Shown: in pieces, positions 50,806 to 59,848 of the stretch
Layout: every line of letters starts with the position of its first letter
How positions within the stretch are numbered: position 1 is the stretch's first letter
Source: Planococcus shixiaomingii
GTDB taxonomy: Bacteria; Bacillota; Bacilli; Bacillales_A; Planococcaceae
Assembly: GCF_030413615.1 (NCBI RefSeq)
Contig: NZ_CP129236.1
Coordinates: forward strand, 3,394,001 to 3,458,000
DNA length: 64,000 nt
Direction: 5' to 3'
Translations under genes and position numbers: made by a program
Notes under the pieces: model-generated
What the model was told of the DNA's origin: nothing
The model's database searches: none
What the model saw: only the letters and a program-made list of their open reading frames with translations

Positions 50806-50891
50806 TTATTTCTCCTCCAGTAGACAAGTTACTCTAAACTCTATAAGATTTGGAGTAGATGTGCAATTATTTAGAAAACGAGGGAATGCTC

Positions 50892-52055
50892 ATGGAATTT
50901 TCAAAACGGCTCCAACAGTTACCTACCCAATTTTTTGCATCTCTTGCTTTCAAAACGAATAACGCCATAGCTGAAGGCCGTGACATTATCAACTTGGGAC
51001 AAGGGAATCCGGACCAGCCAACACCTGCTCATATCGTCAAAGCCATGCAGGAAGCGGTGGCCGACCCGAAAAACCATAAATATTCGCCTTTTCGCGGCAT
51101 TCCTGAATTGCGGAAAGCCGCCGCTTCATTTTACAAGCGTGAATACGGAGTCGAAATTGATCCGAACACGGAAGTGGCAATCCTTGGAGGAACCAAGATT
51201 GGACTGGTCGAGCTGCCGCTTGCTTTGATGAACCCGGGCGACTTGCTGTTATTGCCCGACCCCGGATATCCGGACTATTTGTCCGGCGCCCCACTCGCGG
51301 ACGTAGAATTTTCTTTAATGCCGCTAAAAGCCGTTGACGGATTCTTGCCCGATTTTAAGGAACTTGAGAAATCCGTTTTGCAGCGGGCAAAATTGATGTA
51401 CTTGAATTATCCGAACAACCCGACCGGTGCTGTGGCCACTAAAGAGTTTTTCGATGAAACAGCCGCTTTCGCAAAAGAACACGGCATCGGCGTCGTCCAC
51501 GACTTTGCATATGGCGCTATCGGCTTTGACGGCCAAAAACCGCCAAGTTTCCTTCAAACCGAAGGGGCAAAAGAAGTCGGCATTGAAATGTACACATTAT
51601 CAAAAACCTATAACATGGCTGGATGGCGCATCGGCTTTGCAGTGGGCAATGCAGATATGATTGAATCATTGAATCTCATTCAAGACCACTTGTTTGCCGG
51701 ATTGTCCCCCGCCCTTCAAGTTGCGGCGGCCGCCGCTTTATCCGGCGATCAACAATGCGTCGAAGAATTGGTTGAAACGTACGAAAAGCGCAGGGAAGTT
51801 CTCGTAGCTGAATGTACCCGAATCGGCTGGAACATCGAAGCGCCTAAAGGTTCTTTCTTTGCTTGGCTGCCCATTCCAAAAGGCTTTACCAGTATTGAAT
51901 TCAGCAATTACCTGATGGATCATGCCGATATCTCAGTTGCTGCAGGGAGTGGCTTCGGAAAGAGCGGAGAAGGGTATATCCGTGTCGGCTTGCTGGTTGA
52001 TGGACCACGAATCGCCGAAGCAATACAGCGGATCGAAAAACTGGATCTATTTTAA
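50892..52055 (+). CDS. mtnV: PLP-dependent aminotransferase, MtnV-like
   Basis: 387 residues of fold-type I class I/II. NLGQGNPDQPTPAHI, YLNYPNNPTGAVA, VVHDFAYGAIGFDG and LSKTYNMAGWRIGFAVGN, with the PLP lysine in SKTYN, are all intact, and IRVGL near the end holds the carboxylate-binding arginine. MtnV transaminates 2-keto-4-methylthiobutyrate to methionine, preferring glutamine. The start at 50892 follows GAGGG; earlier ATGs at 50859 and 50886 are less well placed. No SAM riboswitch is visible upstream. Confidence 0.85.
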   Translation: MEFSKRLQQLPTQFFASLAFKTNNAIAEGRDIINLGQGNPDQPTPAHIVKAMQEAVADPKNHKYSPFRGIPELRKAAASFYKREYGVEIDPNTEVAILGGTKIGLVELPLALMNPGDLLLLPDPGYPDYLSGAPLADVEFSLMPLKAVDGFLPDFKELEKSVLQRAKLMYLNYPNNPTGAVATKEFFDETAAFAKEHGIGVVHDFAYGAIGFDGQKPPSFLQTEGAKEVGIEMYTLSKTYNMAGWRIGFAVGNADMIESLNLIQDHLFAGLSPALQVAAAAALSGDQQCVEELVETYEKRREVLVAECTRIGWNIEAPKGSFFAWLPIPKGFTSIEFSNYLMDHADISVAAGSGFGKSGEGYIRVGLLVDGPRIAEAIQRIEKLDLF

Positions 52056-52068
52056 TTTTTCGCATCGT

Positions 52069-52099
52069 AACTGCCTTTCAAACGAAAGGCAGTTTTTTT
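52069..52099 (+). terminator. Terminator of mtnV
   Basis: CTGCCTTTC / GAAAGGCAG with AAAC loop, followed by seven T. Confidence 0.92.
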
Positions 52100-52101
52100 C
52101 A

Positions 52102-52130
52102 TAAAAAAAGCCAGGGAAAATCCCTGGACT
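52102..52130 (-). terminator. Terminator of the signal peptidase gene
   Basis: CCAGGGA / TCCCTGG hairpin followed on the minus strand by seven T. Confidence 0.9.
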
Positions 52131-52663
52131 TATTTTATAATTCCTACATGCTTCGCCGGAGCGATCCTAAATTTCGCTTCACCGATCACCGCTTCTTCCA
52201 ATATATAACCAAGCACCCTTGAATCCACACTGTTTAAACGGTTATCTCCCAATACGTAATAGCATCCTGAAGGAACTACAATCTCCGGAAAGTCATTAGT
52301 CAGCCGCACATAGCCTTGCTGTTTCGCCGACTTCAAATTTTCTTTCAGATAAGGTTCATCAACCGGCTGGCCATTGAGAAATAATTGATCCTCTTTCATT
52401 GCTATACGATCACCCGGTGTGCCAATTACGCGTTTAATGAGATTTTTCCCGTTCGGCGCCATAAAAACGACCAAATCAAAATTCTTAATATGGCTAATTT
52501 TAGTCAGAATAATTTTATCGTCTTCTTCAATCGTCGGCATCATCGATTTTCCATGGACCGCTACCGGCTCAAATAAAAACTGCCGTGTGGCCACGACAAT
52601 CACTGCCGTCAGAAATATGACTTTCATCCAAGAAATCAACAGTTTTATCGGATTTCCGTACAT
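52130..52663 (-). CDS. lepB: Signal peptidase I
   Basis: 177 residues: one N-terminal transmembrane helix (about 8-27), catalytic Ser40 in VHGKSMMPTI, general-base Lys77 in NLIKRVIGTPGD, and GDNRLNSVDSR as box D/E. It removes signal peptides from secreted proteins at the outer membrane face; size and layout match the Sip type. AGGAGG precedes the ATG. Confidence 0.94.
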   Translation of the reverse strand: MYGNPIKLLISWMKVIFLTAVIVVATRQFLFEPVAVHGKSMMPTIEEDDKIILTKISHIKNFDLVVFMAPNGKNLIKRVIGTPGDRIAMKEDQLFLNGQPVDEPYLKENLKSAKQQGYVRLTNDFPEIVVPSGCYYVLGDNRLNSVDSRVLGYILEEAVIGEAKFRIAPAKHVGIIK

Positions 52664-52803
52664 AGGAAGCCTCCTTCCACTTTAATGAATCCTCTGTTCC
52701 TTTTATGTTACTACAGCTTTTCCCGGCTTGCACTTTAAGCTTTACTATTCCTTCGTTAAATTGTTACAATTATTAAAATATTATAAAAAAGGAGCTTAAT
52801 CCA

Positions 52804-53706
52804 ATGAAAACATTATCTACACAAGATGTCATATATGCCTTTTCACGCATGAACGCTCCCGTGATGCATGTGCAGCCTGGCGATACAGTCACCATTGAAA
52901 CCTACGACTGTTTCAAGAACCAAATTTCTTCCGCTGACCAGGAAGTATCAGCCATCGATTGGAATGAAATCAATCCTGCTACTGGTCCGATTTTTGTCGA
53001 CGGGGCTGCTTATGGTGACTTATTGAAAGTCACGATTGATGATTTGGAAATCGGCGGCCAAGGTGTCATGGTGACAGGGCCTGACCTTGGTGTCATGGGA
53101 CATCGCATGGAAAAAATGGAAGCAAAACTTATTCCAATCAAAAATGGCAAAGCGATTTTTAATGATAAATTGCATTTGCCGTTAAATCCAATGATTGGAG
53201 TTATTGGCGTCGCACCTGAAGGAGAACCCGTTTCGTGCGGCACACCAGGCGCCCACGGCGGCAATATGGATACAAAGCTTATCACTAAAGGAGCCACCTT
53301 GTACTTTCCGGTTTTTGCAGAAGGCGCACTTTTTGCTTTAGGTGATTTCCATGCTGCCATGGGAGACGGAGAAGTGAGCGTTTCAGGTATCGAGGTGCCT
53401 GGACGTGCAACCGTAACATTGGATGTCGTCAAAGGAATCCACTCCAAGTATCCGGTTCTCCAAAATTCAGAAGGAGTTGCGCTTCTTGTGTCAGCGATGA
53501 CACTTGATGAAGCGGTGAAAATTGCAGTAGAAGAAATGATTGACCTTTTACTCCCGCACACTGACTTGACTGTCAGCGAAATGACGATGTTGATGAGCGC
53601 AGCCGGAGAAACCCAGATTAGCCAAGTGGTTGATCCGCTAGTAACGGTTCGCTTTTTTGTACCGCAGCACGTACTTGATTCACTCAACATTACATTATTC
53701 GCTTAG
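52804..53706 (+). CDS. Acetamidase/formamidase family protein
   Basis: 300 residues. TGPIFVDGAAYGDLLKVTI, CGTPGAHGGNMDTKLI and ALGDFHAAMGDGEVSVSGIE are signature blocks of the FmdA/AmdA family, with histidines and acids that bind zinc and calcium. It hydrolyses short amides to ammonia and acid. GGAGC precedes the ATG. It is followed after 11 bp by a GNAT gene on the same strand. Confidence 0.9.
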   Translation: MKTLSTQDVIYAFSRMNAPVMHVQPGDTVTIETYDCFKNQISSADQEVSAIDWNEINPATGPIFVDGAAYGDLLKVTIDDLEIGGQGVMVTGPDLGVMGHRMEKMEAKLIPIKNGKAIFNDKLHLPLNPMIGVIGVAPEGEPVSCGTPGAHGGNMDTKLITKGATLYFPVFAEGALFALGDFHAAMGDGEVSVSGIEVPGRATVTLDVVKGIHSKYPVLQNSEGVALLVSAMTLDEAVKIAVEEMIDLLLPHTDLTVSEMTMLMSAAGETQISQVVDPLVTVRFFVPQHVLDSLNITLFA

Positions 53707-53717
53707 GAGTGGTTCAT

Positions 53718-54242
53718 GTGTTTACGGGAGAAAAAATTTGCCTGACAGCAATGCGTGCAGAAGACCTTCCCATTTACAGAACTTGGAATAGCGAAATGGG
53801 ATTTGGCCGCAACTATAATTCCAGCCCCATTCGTGAATTGTCTGAAAAGCAGGCGGAAGAGTGGTTTCGGCAAGACTCTGACCGCGATTTCCGTTTCTCT
53901 ATCCGGCCGGTTAAGTTGGATACATTTCTAGGGGTCTGTGCAATTGAAGACATCCAATGGACGCACCGGGTTGGTTGGATTTCCATTGCGTTGGGGACGG
54001 ATTATCAAGGGAAAGGCTATGGAATGGAGGCGATGCAGATTCTCCTGAACTATGCCCAGAACGAACTTAATCTCCACCGCGTTCAGCTCACTGTCTTTGA
54101 ATACAACAAACCTGCCATTGCCATGTATGAAAAATTAGGCTTTCAAAAAGAAGGCATTTTCCGTGAATTTTTGCAGCGGGATGGCACGCGTTTTGATATG
54201 TATTTATACGGTCTTCTAACGTCAGAATCATCCGACTTTTGA
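53718..54242 (+). CDS. GNAT family N-acetyltransferase (RimJ/RimL-like)
   Basis: 174 residues. ALGTDYQGKGYGMEAMQILLNYA is the acetyl-CoA pyrophosphate loop, and RVQLTVFEYNKPAIAMYEKLGFQKEG follows. It is of the RimJ/RimL subgroup, which modifies protein N-termini or small amines. The GTG at 53718 is chosen because GGAG lies eight bases ahead; a GTG at 53709 overlaps that site. It is probably co-transcribed with the acetamidase gene. Confidence 0.85.
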   Translation: MFTGEKICLTAMRAEDLPIYRTWNSEMGFGRNYNSSPIRELSEKQAEEWFRQDSDRDFRFSIRPVKLDTFLGVCAIEDIQWTHRVGWISIALGTDYQGKGYGMEAMQILLNYAQNELNLHRVQLTVFEYNKPAIAMYEKLGFQKEGIFREFLQRDGTRFDMYLYGLLTSESSDF

Positions 54243-54267
54243 GTGGAACGCAATTTTATGTTACACT
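54239..54267 (+). promoter_or_regulatory. SigA promoter of the SEC-C protein gene
   Basis: TTGAGT, 17 bp, TACACT, 27 bp before the start codon. Confidence 0.6.
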
Positions 54268-54293
54268 CAAGAAAAAATTGTAGGTGATTATGA

Positions 54294-55316
54294 ATGGTTG
54301 GAAGAAATGACCCTTGTCCATGCGGCAGCGGCAAAAAATATAAAAAGTGCCACGGCAATGTACAAACTGTATCCATTAATGACTTAGTGAATGACGAACT
54401 ATTCAAAGTCCGTCAGTTATTTTTCTCGGAAAACCCGAACCAAGAACAACTTGCAAGTTTCCGCGAGCTTCAGCAAGAATGGCAGCCGCGTTTAATGCAA
54501 TCGATGGCTGAAAACGATGCGCAGGCATTCGTTATCGAAAACTTCTTGTTCATGAAAAAACCGGAACTTTGGCAGGAATTTTTGGCCAAGCAGACCGAGT
54601 TGGCTCAACGTCCGACTACAAAAGATGTTCTTTCAAACTGGAAAAACGTAAAAGTTTTCCTTGGCCAATTAGTCGAAAGCGATTTGGAAAAAGCTCGTTT
54701 CAAAGATGCTTTTACCGGCACCGAATACACAATGGCGGATCAGCCTCCAACGGATATGGAAAATGGCCAAGGCTTACTTGCCATCATGCTTCCTGATTCC
54801 CGTGTAGGCACTGACGGCATCTTGTTCTTAAACGGCTATTTAACCGTAGTCGGCGAGTTTGCTCCGTTCTTTGAGCAGCTTAAAGCAAAAATGGAGGAAG
54901 CAGGCGCAACTGATGGCGAACGCTACTTGAGCGATAACTATTTGACGGTTGTAGAGCATATCGTTAAATACTCAACAGGCACGGTGGAAAAAACCGTCCA
55001 ACTTTCTCCTGAACACGATTCAGTAATGGTTGAACTGGCTAAACATATTGAAACAGCTAACTTTGATGAAGAAACGGTTGATAATGTCACGAGCATTATG
55101 AACAGCTATCTCACGAGCCAGCAGCCGGCGGTGCAAAAACCAGAAGCATTAGTTGCAGGTTACTGGAGATTTTTGCAGGACCATGAATTGATCAAAGGGC
55201 CAATGCTTACATCGAAGGACTTGAGTGAAAAATTTGGTGTGGCGACAAGCACGATCTTGAAACGATCAAAAGAATTTAACTCATATTTTGAAGAACTGTT
55301 AGTAAAAAATAGTTAA
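54294..55316 (+). CDS. SEC-C metal-binding domain protein
   Basis: 340 residues. The N-terminus, [19 protein letters not shown], is the zinc-binding SEC-C motif found at the end of SecA. The remaining roughly 315 residues are helical and soluble, without a family I can name, and end with a helix-turn-helix-like stretch ([22 protein letters not shown]). A SecA-independent role is likely. The DNA-binding look of the tail, next to a DnaA-box cluster, is noteworthy but unproven. Confidence 0.75.
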   Translation: MVGRNDPCPCGSGKKYKKCHGNVQTVSINDLVNDELFKVRQLFFSENPNQEQLASFRELQQEWQPRLMQSMAENDAQAFVIENFLFMKKPELWQEFLAKQTELAQRPTTKDVLSNWKNVKVFLGQLVESDLEKARFKDAFTGTEYTMADQPPTDMENGQGLLAIMLPDSRVGTDGILFLNGYLTVVGEFAPFFEQLKAKMEEAGATDGERYLSDNYLTVVEHIVKYSTGTVEKTVQLSPEHDSVMVELAKHIETANFDEETVDNVTSIMNSYLTSQQPAVQKPEALVAGYWRFLQDHELIKGPMLTSKDLSEKFGVATSTILKRSKEFNSYFEELLVKNS

Positions 55317-55348
55317 CAAAAAGACGAATCCTCGGATTCGTCTTTTTC
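55317..55348 (+). terminator. Terminator of the SEC-C gene
   Basis: AAAAAGACGAATCC / GGATTCGTCTTTTT, a perfect 14-bp stem. Confidence 0.9.
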
Positions 55349-55355
55349 TATCGAG

Positions 55356-55497
55356 TTATCCACTTTTTCGTATATAAAACAGCTTTTAATCATATTTATC
55401 AACAATATCAAAAAGTTGTCCAGAAATTGTGTGGACAATTTAGAAAAAAGACAATTATTCACATGTGGATAAGTTTTTTCCGCACTACTTATCCACA
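55356..55497. promoter_or_regulatory. DnaA-box cluster outside oriC
   Basis: Within 142 bp: TTATCCACT (55356), TTATCAACA (55396), TTGTCCACA (55430-55438, minus), TTATTCACA (55455), TTATCCACA (55464-55472, minus) and TTATCCACA (55489). Two are perfect Bacillus boxes, one matches the broader TTATNCACA form, and three have one mismatch. The 4th and 5th boxes abut head to head. The site lies between two convergent genes, where no promoter is needed, and no dnaA or dnaN is in the window. Confidence 0.75.
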
Positions 55498-55515
55498 TGG
55501 CAAAAAATACATTTG

Positions 55516-55556
55516 AAAGCAAGGTGTCCATTAATTCTTGAGCCTTGCTTTTTTTA
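55516..55556. terminator. Terminator shared by the convergent gene ends
   Basis: AAAGCAAGG / CCTTGCTTT hairpin with T-run on the plus strand, next to the thioesterase stop codon. Confidence 0.75.
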
Positions 55557-55557
55557 T

Positions 55558-56037
55558 TTAAATTTTAGGTGTTTTAACCCGGTTTTTACGATATTCCCGG
55601 CGAGCAGGAGCCGCTTCAAAAAATAACTTTTCTCCTTCTGATTCGGGCAATACGGGCGGTACCGGTGTCGGTTTTCCGTCCTCGCCCATTGCTACCATGG
55701 TCAAAAACGATTCAGTTGTCAGCTTTTCTTGCCCAGTCTCCAGGTTCTTGGATTTTACCCGTACGTAAACTTCCATAGATGTACGGCCAGTTGAGGTAAC
55801 ATTCGCTTCAAGCTCAAGAACATCACCGACGCGCGCAGACGATAGAAAATCGACTGAGTCAATTGATGCAGTAACCACCACTTGTTGGCGAGCGTGTTTC
55901 ATCGCTGTAATAGCAGCAATTTCATCAATATAAGCCAGGACTTTTCCTCCAAAAATTGAATTCATGTGGTTCGTGTCTGGCGGCAGCACCAACTTGCTCT
56001 GGATCGTGCGTGATTCTTTCATCGGAATTGCTTCCAT
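55558..56037 (-). CDS. Acyl-CoA thioesterase (hotdog fold, YkhA-like)
   Basis: 159 residues. LPPDTNHMNSIFGGKVLAYIDEIAAITAMKHA contains the hotdog helix with the N/D catalytic residues. TASIDSVDFLSSARVGDVLELEANV forms the sheet. It cleaves medium or long acyl-CoA to free acid. The ATG at 56037 has GGAG eight bases upstream; the frame's GTG at 56046 overlaps it. Confidence 0.9.
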   Translation of the reverse strand: MEAIPMKESRTIQSKLVLPPDTNHMNSIFGGKVLAYIDEIAAITAMKHARQQVVVTASIDSVDFLSSARVGDVLELEANVTSTGRTSMEVYVRVKSKNLETGQEKLTTESFLTMVAMGEDGKPTPVPPVLPESEGEKLFFEAAPARREYRKNRVKTPKI

Positions 56038-56111
56038 TTTCTCCACTCCTATTCTTTCTTAAAACAGCATGTTCTCTCCCTATGGTATATTGAAATCAAG
56101 GAGGATGAACA

Positions 56112-56918
56112 ATGACTGAATTATTTCATATTTTAAATACGCCTGAATTTCAATCAAAAGATTCTTTAAAACACCAGCTCAGCCAGCTCGGCATAACAGC
56201 TGGTGATGCTTTAATCGTTCATTCATCCCTTAAGGCGATGGGATGGATTGCTGGGGGTTCCCAGGCTGTCGTTGAAGCGTTATTAGAAACGGTTACTCCG
56301 GAAGGCACCATTGTCATGCCTTCTCAATCAGCAGACAATTCGGATCCCCGTTATTGGATGGAACCGCCAATTCCTGAAAACTGGCATCAGCCGCTCCGTG
56401 ACACACTGCCGGCCTATGATCCGTATTTAACCGGACTGCGAGGCATGGGCAAAATCGCTGAATGCTTTCACCGCCATCCTTTAACAATACGCAGTGCACA
56501 CCCAAGCCACTCCTTTATGGCATGGGGGAAAAAGGCGAATGAATGGATGAGTGAACATCCGCTCGAAGATTCATTTGGCAAAAAATCTCCGCTCGGCAAA
56601 ATGATAAACGACAATGTCAAAATTATGCTCATCGGCGTCGGTTTTGATTCGTGCACGGCCCTGCATTTAGCTGAGTTTATGCAAGAGCACCAGACAACTT
56701 CTCCGCAAGGCGCAGCAATCTTAGTCGACGGCGAACGTGCCTGGCAGACATACGACTGTGTCGATACAGACTCTGACCGGTTTCCAGAACTCGTCAAAGA
56801 TTTTACCGGCCCTATTCTCACGGGGAAACTAGGGCAAGCTGACGTGAAAATTACAGCCATGCAACCTTTAGTGCAGTTTGGAGCCGCTTGGCTGAAACAT
56901 CATCCCGCTTCAACGTAA
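56112..56918 (+). CDS. AAC(3)-family N-acetyltransferase (YokD-like)
   Basis: 268 residues. ALIVHSSLKAMGWIAGG is the family's acetyl-CoA loop, and RSAHPSHSFMAWG contains the catalytic histidine pair. Chromosomal members such as YokD are often not resistance enzymes, so aminoglycoside acetylation should not be assumed. GGAGGA precedes the ATG. Its C-terminal codons form one arm of the terminator shared with the convergent fic gene. Confidence 0.87.
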   Translation: MTELFHILNTPEFQSKDSLKHQLSQLGITAGDALIVHSSLKAMGWIAGGSQAVVEALLETVTPEGTIVMPSQSADNSDPRYWMEPPIPENWHQPLRDTLPAYDPYLTGLRGMGKIAECFHRHPLTIRSAHPSHSFMAWGKKANEWMSEHPLEDSFGKKSPLGKMINDNVKIMLIGVGFDSCTALHLAEFMQEHQTTSPQGAAILVDGERAWQTYDCVDTDSDRFPELVKDFTGPILTGKLGQADVKITAMQPLVQFGAAWLKHHPAST

Positions 56919-56957
56919 AAAGGCCGGCTCTCCGCATGAGCCGGCCCTTTTACGTTG
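56911..56957. terminator. Shared terminator of the aac(3)-like and fic genes
   Basis: Near-perfect long hairpin CAACGTAAAA-GGCCGGCTC / GAGCCGGCC-TTTTACGTTG with 7-nt loop. Both arms encode the last residues (Ser-Thr-stop) of the two convergent genes. Confidence 0.88.
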
Positions 56958-57540
56958 AGATGATTTCATTCAATAATTTTTCCAACCGATCGTTATTCAA
57001 ATAAAAAGAGTCTACGAATGCGTTAATAATCTCTGCCGGCTCCGGCACTTTTTCCCAGTTCAACTGATAACCTGCATTCAACAAGAGCTGGCGGGCAAAT
57101 TCCCTTAAAGTACGTCCATTTCCTTCCCGAAAAGGGTGAAGCGCGTTTAATTCGGCTAAAAAATAGGCAAGCCGTGGAATCAATCGCTCTCTGGGCAAAT
57201 CCTTCAAGTAGTTTTCTTCTGCCAATTCATCAAAGATCTTATTGAGCTGGGTTTCGATAAAATCCGGATGCGCAAAAGAAGAAGAACCTTTGGAAATCAT
57301 TTCTTTTCGCAACTCTCCAGCAAACGGATAAACATCTTTTAAAATGCCATGATGAATCGCCAGAAAGGTCTCTTTATCCACTGGATCTCGAGGTTTTTTG
57401 ATTTGCATTTCGGACAACCGGAACAGCGTATAGACTTTTTCAAGCTCTTTTAATTTTTCCTCATCTTTCAAATCGAAATTATTGATCAAAACTTCTGTAC
57501 TTGGGTAGCAATACATCGAAGTGTGTCGATATTTAGACAT
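56950..57540 (-). CDS. Fic-domain protein (AMPylating toxin of a class I Fic module)
   Basis: 196 residues. The Fic motif HPFREGNGR spans 135-143 with catalytic His135; GELRKEMISKGSS (75-87) forms the target-dock flap. Fic proteins transfer AMP to target proteins such as topoisomerase IV and gyrase. It has no self-inhibitory S/TxxxEG helix of its own; that motif is in the small gene directly upstream, giving a class I arrangement. The genes overlap by 8 bp. Confidence 0.9.
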   Translation of the reverse strand: MSKYRHTSMYCYPSTEVLINNFDLKDEEKLKELEKVYTLFRLSEMQIKKPRDPVDKETFLAIHHGILKDVYPFAGELRKEMISKGSSSFAHPDFIETQLNKIFDELAEENYLKDLPRERLIPRLAYFLAELNALHPFREGNGRTLREFARQLLLNAGYQLNWEKVPEPAEIINAFVDSFYLNNDRLEKLLNEIIST

Positions 57541-57718
57541 TGAATTTCATTTTAATGGCCTGATGGAATTGAGCTTCCGTTTGTTCACCAGTCAATACCG
57601 ACAAAACAAATTTCTGATCCTCATTCGTCACATCAAAACCTTCTGTAATAAGAGAATGTGACGCGTAAGAAAGTGCATTCGTGGCTTGTTCTCGGGAAAC
57701 CCCGTTGGCTAATTTCAT
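57533..57718 (-). CDS. VbhA-type antitoxin of the Fic module
   Basis: 61 residues. SLITEGFDV contains S22-x-x-x-E26-G27, the inhibitory motif whose glutamate blocks the gamma-phosphate site of Fic enzymes in VbhA. The rest is helical (QKFVLSVLTGEQTEAQFHQAI). The ATG at 57718 lies 11 bases after GGTGG; an upstream GTG at 57733 overlaps that site. Together with the fic gene it forms a toxin-antitoxin operon. Confidence 0.85.
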   Translation of the reverse strand: MKLANGVSREQATNALSYASHSLITEGFDVTNEDQKFVLSVLTGEQTEAQFHQAIKMKFNV

Positions 57719-57872
57719 CGCTATAACGACCACCTTTCATTCTCTTATTATAGCATTTCCCCTCCCTTTTTTCCATTAAAAACCCTGATTCTGCGCGGTT
57801 AAAAGCCATTTTTCATTGGTAATAATGAAACATGGAAAGATTTTTCAAAACAGCAATTGGAGCCGAAAAAAC

Positions 57873-57903
57873 AAAAAAACCGGATGCCAAAGCATCCGGT
57901 TTC
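57873..57903 (-). terminator. Terminator of the aldehyde dehydrogenase operon
   Basis: AACCGGATGC / GCATCCGGTT hairpin, minus-strand run of seven T, after the DUF779 stop. Confidence 0.92.
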
Positions 57904-57904
57904 G

Positions 57905-58267
57905 TTATAATTGTTCTTGCAGTTCCTTCGTTTCTTCCGCAGTAAAAGCACGCGATCTTGTTAAAAACCGTTTGCCTTCTACACCCTCGAGGGAAAACAT
58001 GCCGCCTCGGCCATTCACCACGTCGATGATTAGCTGCGTATGGCTCCAGTAGTCGAATTGGTTTTTATGCATATAGAATTTGCAGCCGCCGATTTCACCG
58101 AGCAGCACATCCTGCTCTCCTAAAAAGAGGTCTCCTACTGGGTAGCACATAGGAGAGCTTCCATCACAACAGCCTCCCGACTGATGGAACATGATCGGGC
58201 CGTGCTTGCTTTTCAACAGGTCAATCAGCTCAAGTGCCGCTTCCGTTGCCGTAACGCGTTCGACCAT
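57905..58267 (-). CDS. DUF779 protein accompanying aldehyde dehydrogenase
   Basis: 120 residues. IMFHQSGGCCDGSSPMCYP (about 25-43) with a Cys-Cys pair, GGCKFYMHKNQFDYW and VNGRGGMFSLEG are signatures of DUF779, a family found next to AldA/AcoD-type aldehyde dehydrogenases. The cysteines suggest metal binding or a redox role; function unknown. AGAAGGTG precedes the ATG. It is the second gene of a two-gene operon. Confidence 0.88.
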   Translation of the reverse strand: MVERVTATEAALELIDLLKSKHGPIMFHQSGGCCDGSSPMCYPVGDLFLGEQDVLLGEIGGCKFYMHKNQFDYWSHTQLIIDVVNGRGGMFSLEGVEGKRFLTRSRAFTAEETKELQEQL

Positions 58268-58289
58268 TGCCCTTCACCTTCTTTCTAAA

Positions 58290-59816
58290 TCAAAAGAATC
58301 CTTGTTTGTTTTCGCTGTAGCTTACTAGCATATTTTTTGTTTGCTGGTAATGCTCAAGCATCATTTTGTGGTTTTCGCGCCCAACGCCGGACATTTTGTA
58401 ACCACCGAATGCTGCGTGCGCAGGATATTGGTGGTAGCAGTTTGTCCAGACACGGCCCGCTTGGATTCCGCGTCCGAAACGGAACGCTGTATTAGTGTCG
58501 CGTGTCCAAATTCCTGCACCCAGACCATACAATGTGTCGTTTGCGAGTTCCAAAGCTTCCTCTTTTGTTTTAAAAGTAGTTACCGATACTACCGGCCCAA
58601 AGATCTCTTCTTGGAAAATGCGCATTTTGTTATTCCCTTTAAAGACGGTTGGCTTAATGTAATAGCCTTCTGCTAAATCGCCTTCCAAGATATTGCGGTC
58701 GCCGCCGATCAAAACTTCAGCGCCTTCTTGCTTGCCGATATCCATATATGACATGATTTTTTCCATCTGCTCTTGAGAAGCCTGAGCTCCCATCATCGTA
58801 TCGGGGTCAAGCGGATTGCCGATTTTGATCGCTTCTACACGCTTTAAAGCGCGCTCCATGAATTCTTCGTATATGTCTTCCTGAATCAAAACGCGGGAAG
58901 GGCATGTACATACTTCCCCTTGGTTAAGGGCAAACATAACAAAACCTTCAATCGCTTTATCCAAGAAAGCATCATCCTGGTCCATAATGTCTTTGAAGAA
59001 AATGTTCGGTGATTTGCCGCCCAATTCCAAAGTGACAGGGATCAAGTTTTGAGAAGCATACTGCATAATCATCCGGCCAGTTGTTGTTTCGCCAGTAAAT
59101 GCAACTTTGCTGATACGCGGGCTTGAAGCAAGCGGTTTACCTGCCTCTAGGCCGAATCCGTTTACGATATTTAAAACGCCTGGCGGCAATAAATCGCCAA
59201 CTAATTCCGCCCAAACCAAAATGCTCGCTGGCGTTTGCTCAGCCGGTTTTAGTACAATACAGTTCCCTGCTGCAAGTGCAGGTGCCATTTTCCATGTTGC
59301 CATAAGCAATGGGAAGTTCCATGGAATGATTTGCGCTACTACGCCTAGTGGTTCATGGAAGTGGTAAGCGACCGTATCTTCGTCGAGTTGGCTAATAGAC
59401 CCTTCCTGAGCTCGAATAACTCCGGCAAAATAACGGAAATGGTCAATTGCAAGCGGCAAATCAGCATTTAATGTTTCGCGTACCGCTTTTCCGTTATCCC
59501 AAGTCTCGGCAACAGCCAGCATCTCCAAGTTCTGTTCCATGCGGTCTGCAATCTTCAATAAGATGTTTGACCGTTCCGTTGCAGAGGTCCGTCCCCAAGC
59601 GTCTTTTGCGGCATGTGCTGCATCCAGCGCCAACTCAACATCTTCTGCTGTTGAACGTGCGATTTCAGTGAACTTTTTGCCGTTTACCGGAGAGACGTTA
59701 TCAAAATACTGCCCTTTTACCGGCGCTTGCCAGCCACCGTTTATATAGTTTTCATATCTTTCCTTAAATTTACTTTTTGCCCCTTCGCTGTTCGGTGAAG
59801 CATAAACCATTACCAT
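58290..59816 (-). CDS. NAD-dependent aldehyde dehydrogenase (AcoD/ExaC type)
   Basis: 508 residues. [32 protein letters not shown], here written in part, forms the cofactor pocket. [12 protein letters not shown] has the general-base glutamate and [11 protein letters not shown] the catalytic cysteine. The EEIFGPV and SGVGRENHK blocks are intact. It oxidises acetaldehyde and other short aldehydes to acids. GGGAGG precedes the ATG at 59816. A cre-like site lies 33 bp upstream, pointing to possible catabolite control. Confidence 0.92.
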   Translation of the reverse strand: MVMVYASPNSEGAKSKFKERYENYINGGWQAPVKGQYFDNVSPVNGKKFTEIARSTAEDVELALDAAHAAKDAWGRTSATERSNILLKIADRMEQNLEMLAVAETWDNGKAVRETLNADLPLAIDHFRYFAGVIRAQEGSISQLDEDTVAYHFHEPLGVVAQIIPWNFPLLMATWKMAPALAAGNCIVLKPAEQTPASILVWAELVGDLLPPGVLNIVNGFGLEAGKPLASSPRISKVAFTGETTTGRMIMQYASQNLIPVTLELGGKSPNIFFKDIMDQDDAFLDKAIEGFVMFALNQGEVCTCPSRVLIQEDIYEEFMERALKRVEAIKIGNPLDPDTMMGAQASQEQMEKIMSYMDIGKQEGAEVLIGGDRNILEGDLAEGYYIKPTVFKGNNKMRIFQEEIFGPVVSVTTFKTKEEALELANDTLYGLGAGIWTRDTNTAFRFGRGIQAGRVWTNCYHQYPAHAAFGGYKMSGVGRENHKMMLEHYQQTKNMLVSYSENKQGFF

Positions 59817-59848
59817 TTTGTTTCCTCCCTTTAATTGGTTTGCCGAAA

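Noticed and set aside
55313..55531. A 72-codon minus-strand frame
   Set aside because: It overlays the terminator and the DnaA-box cluster; no ribosome binding site and no similarity recognised.
56112..56918. Aminoglycoside resistance gene
   Set aside because: Only family-level similarity; chromosomal AAC(3)/YokD proteins often have other substrates, so resistance is not claimed.
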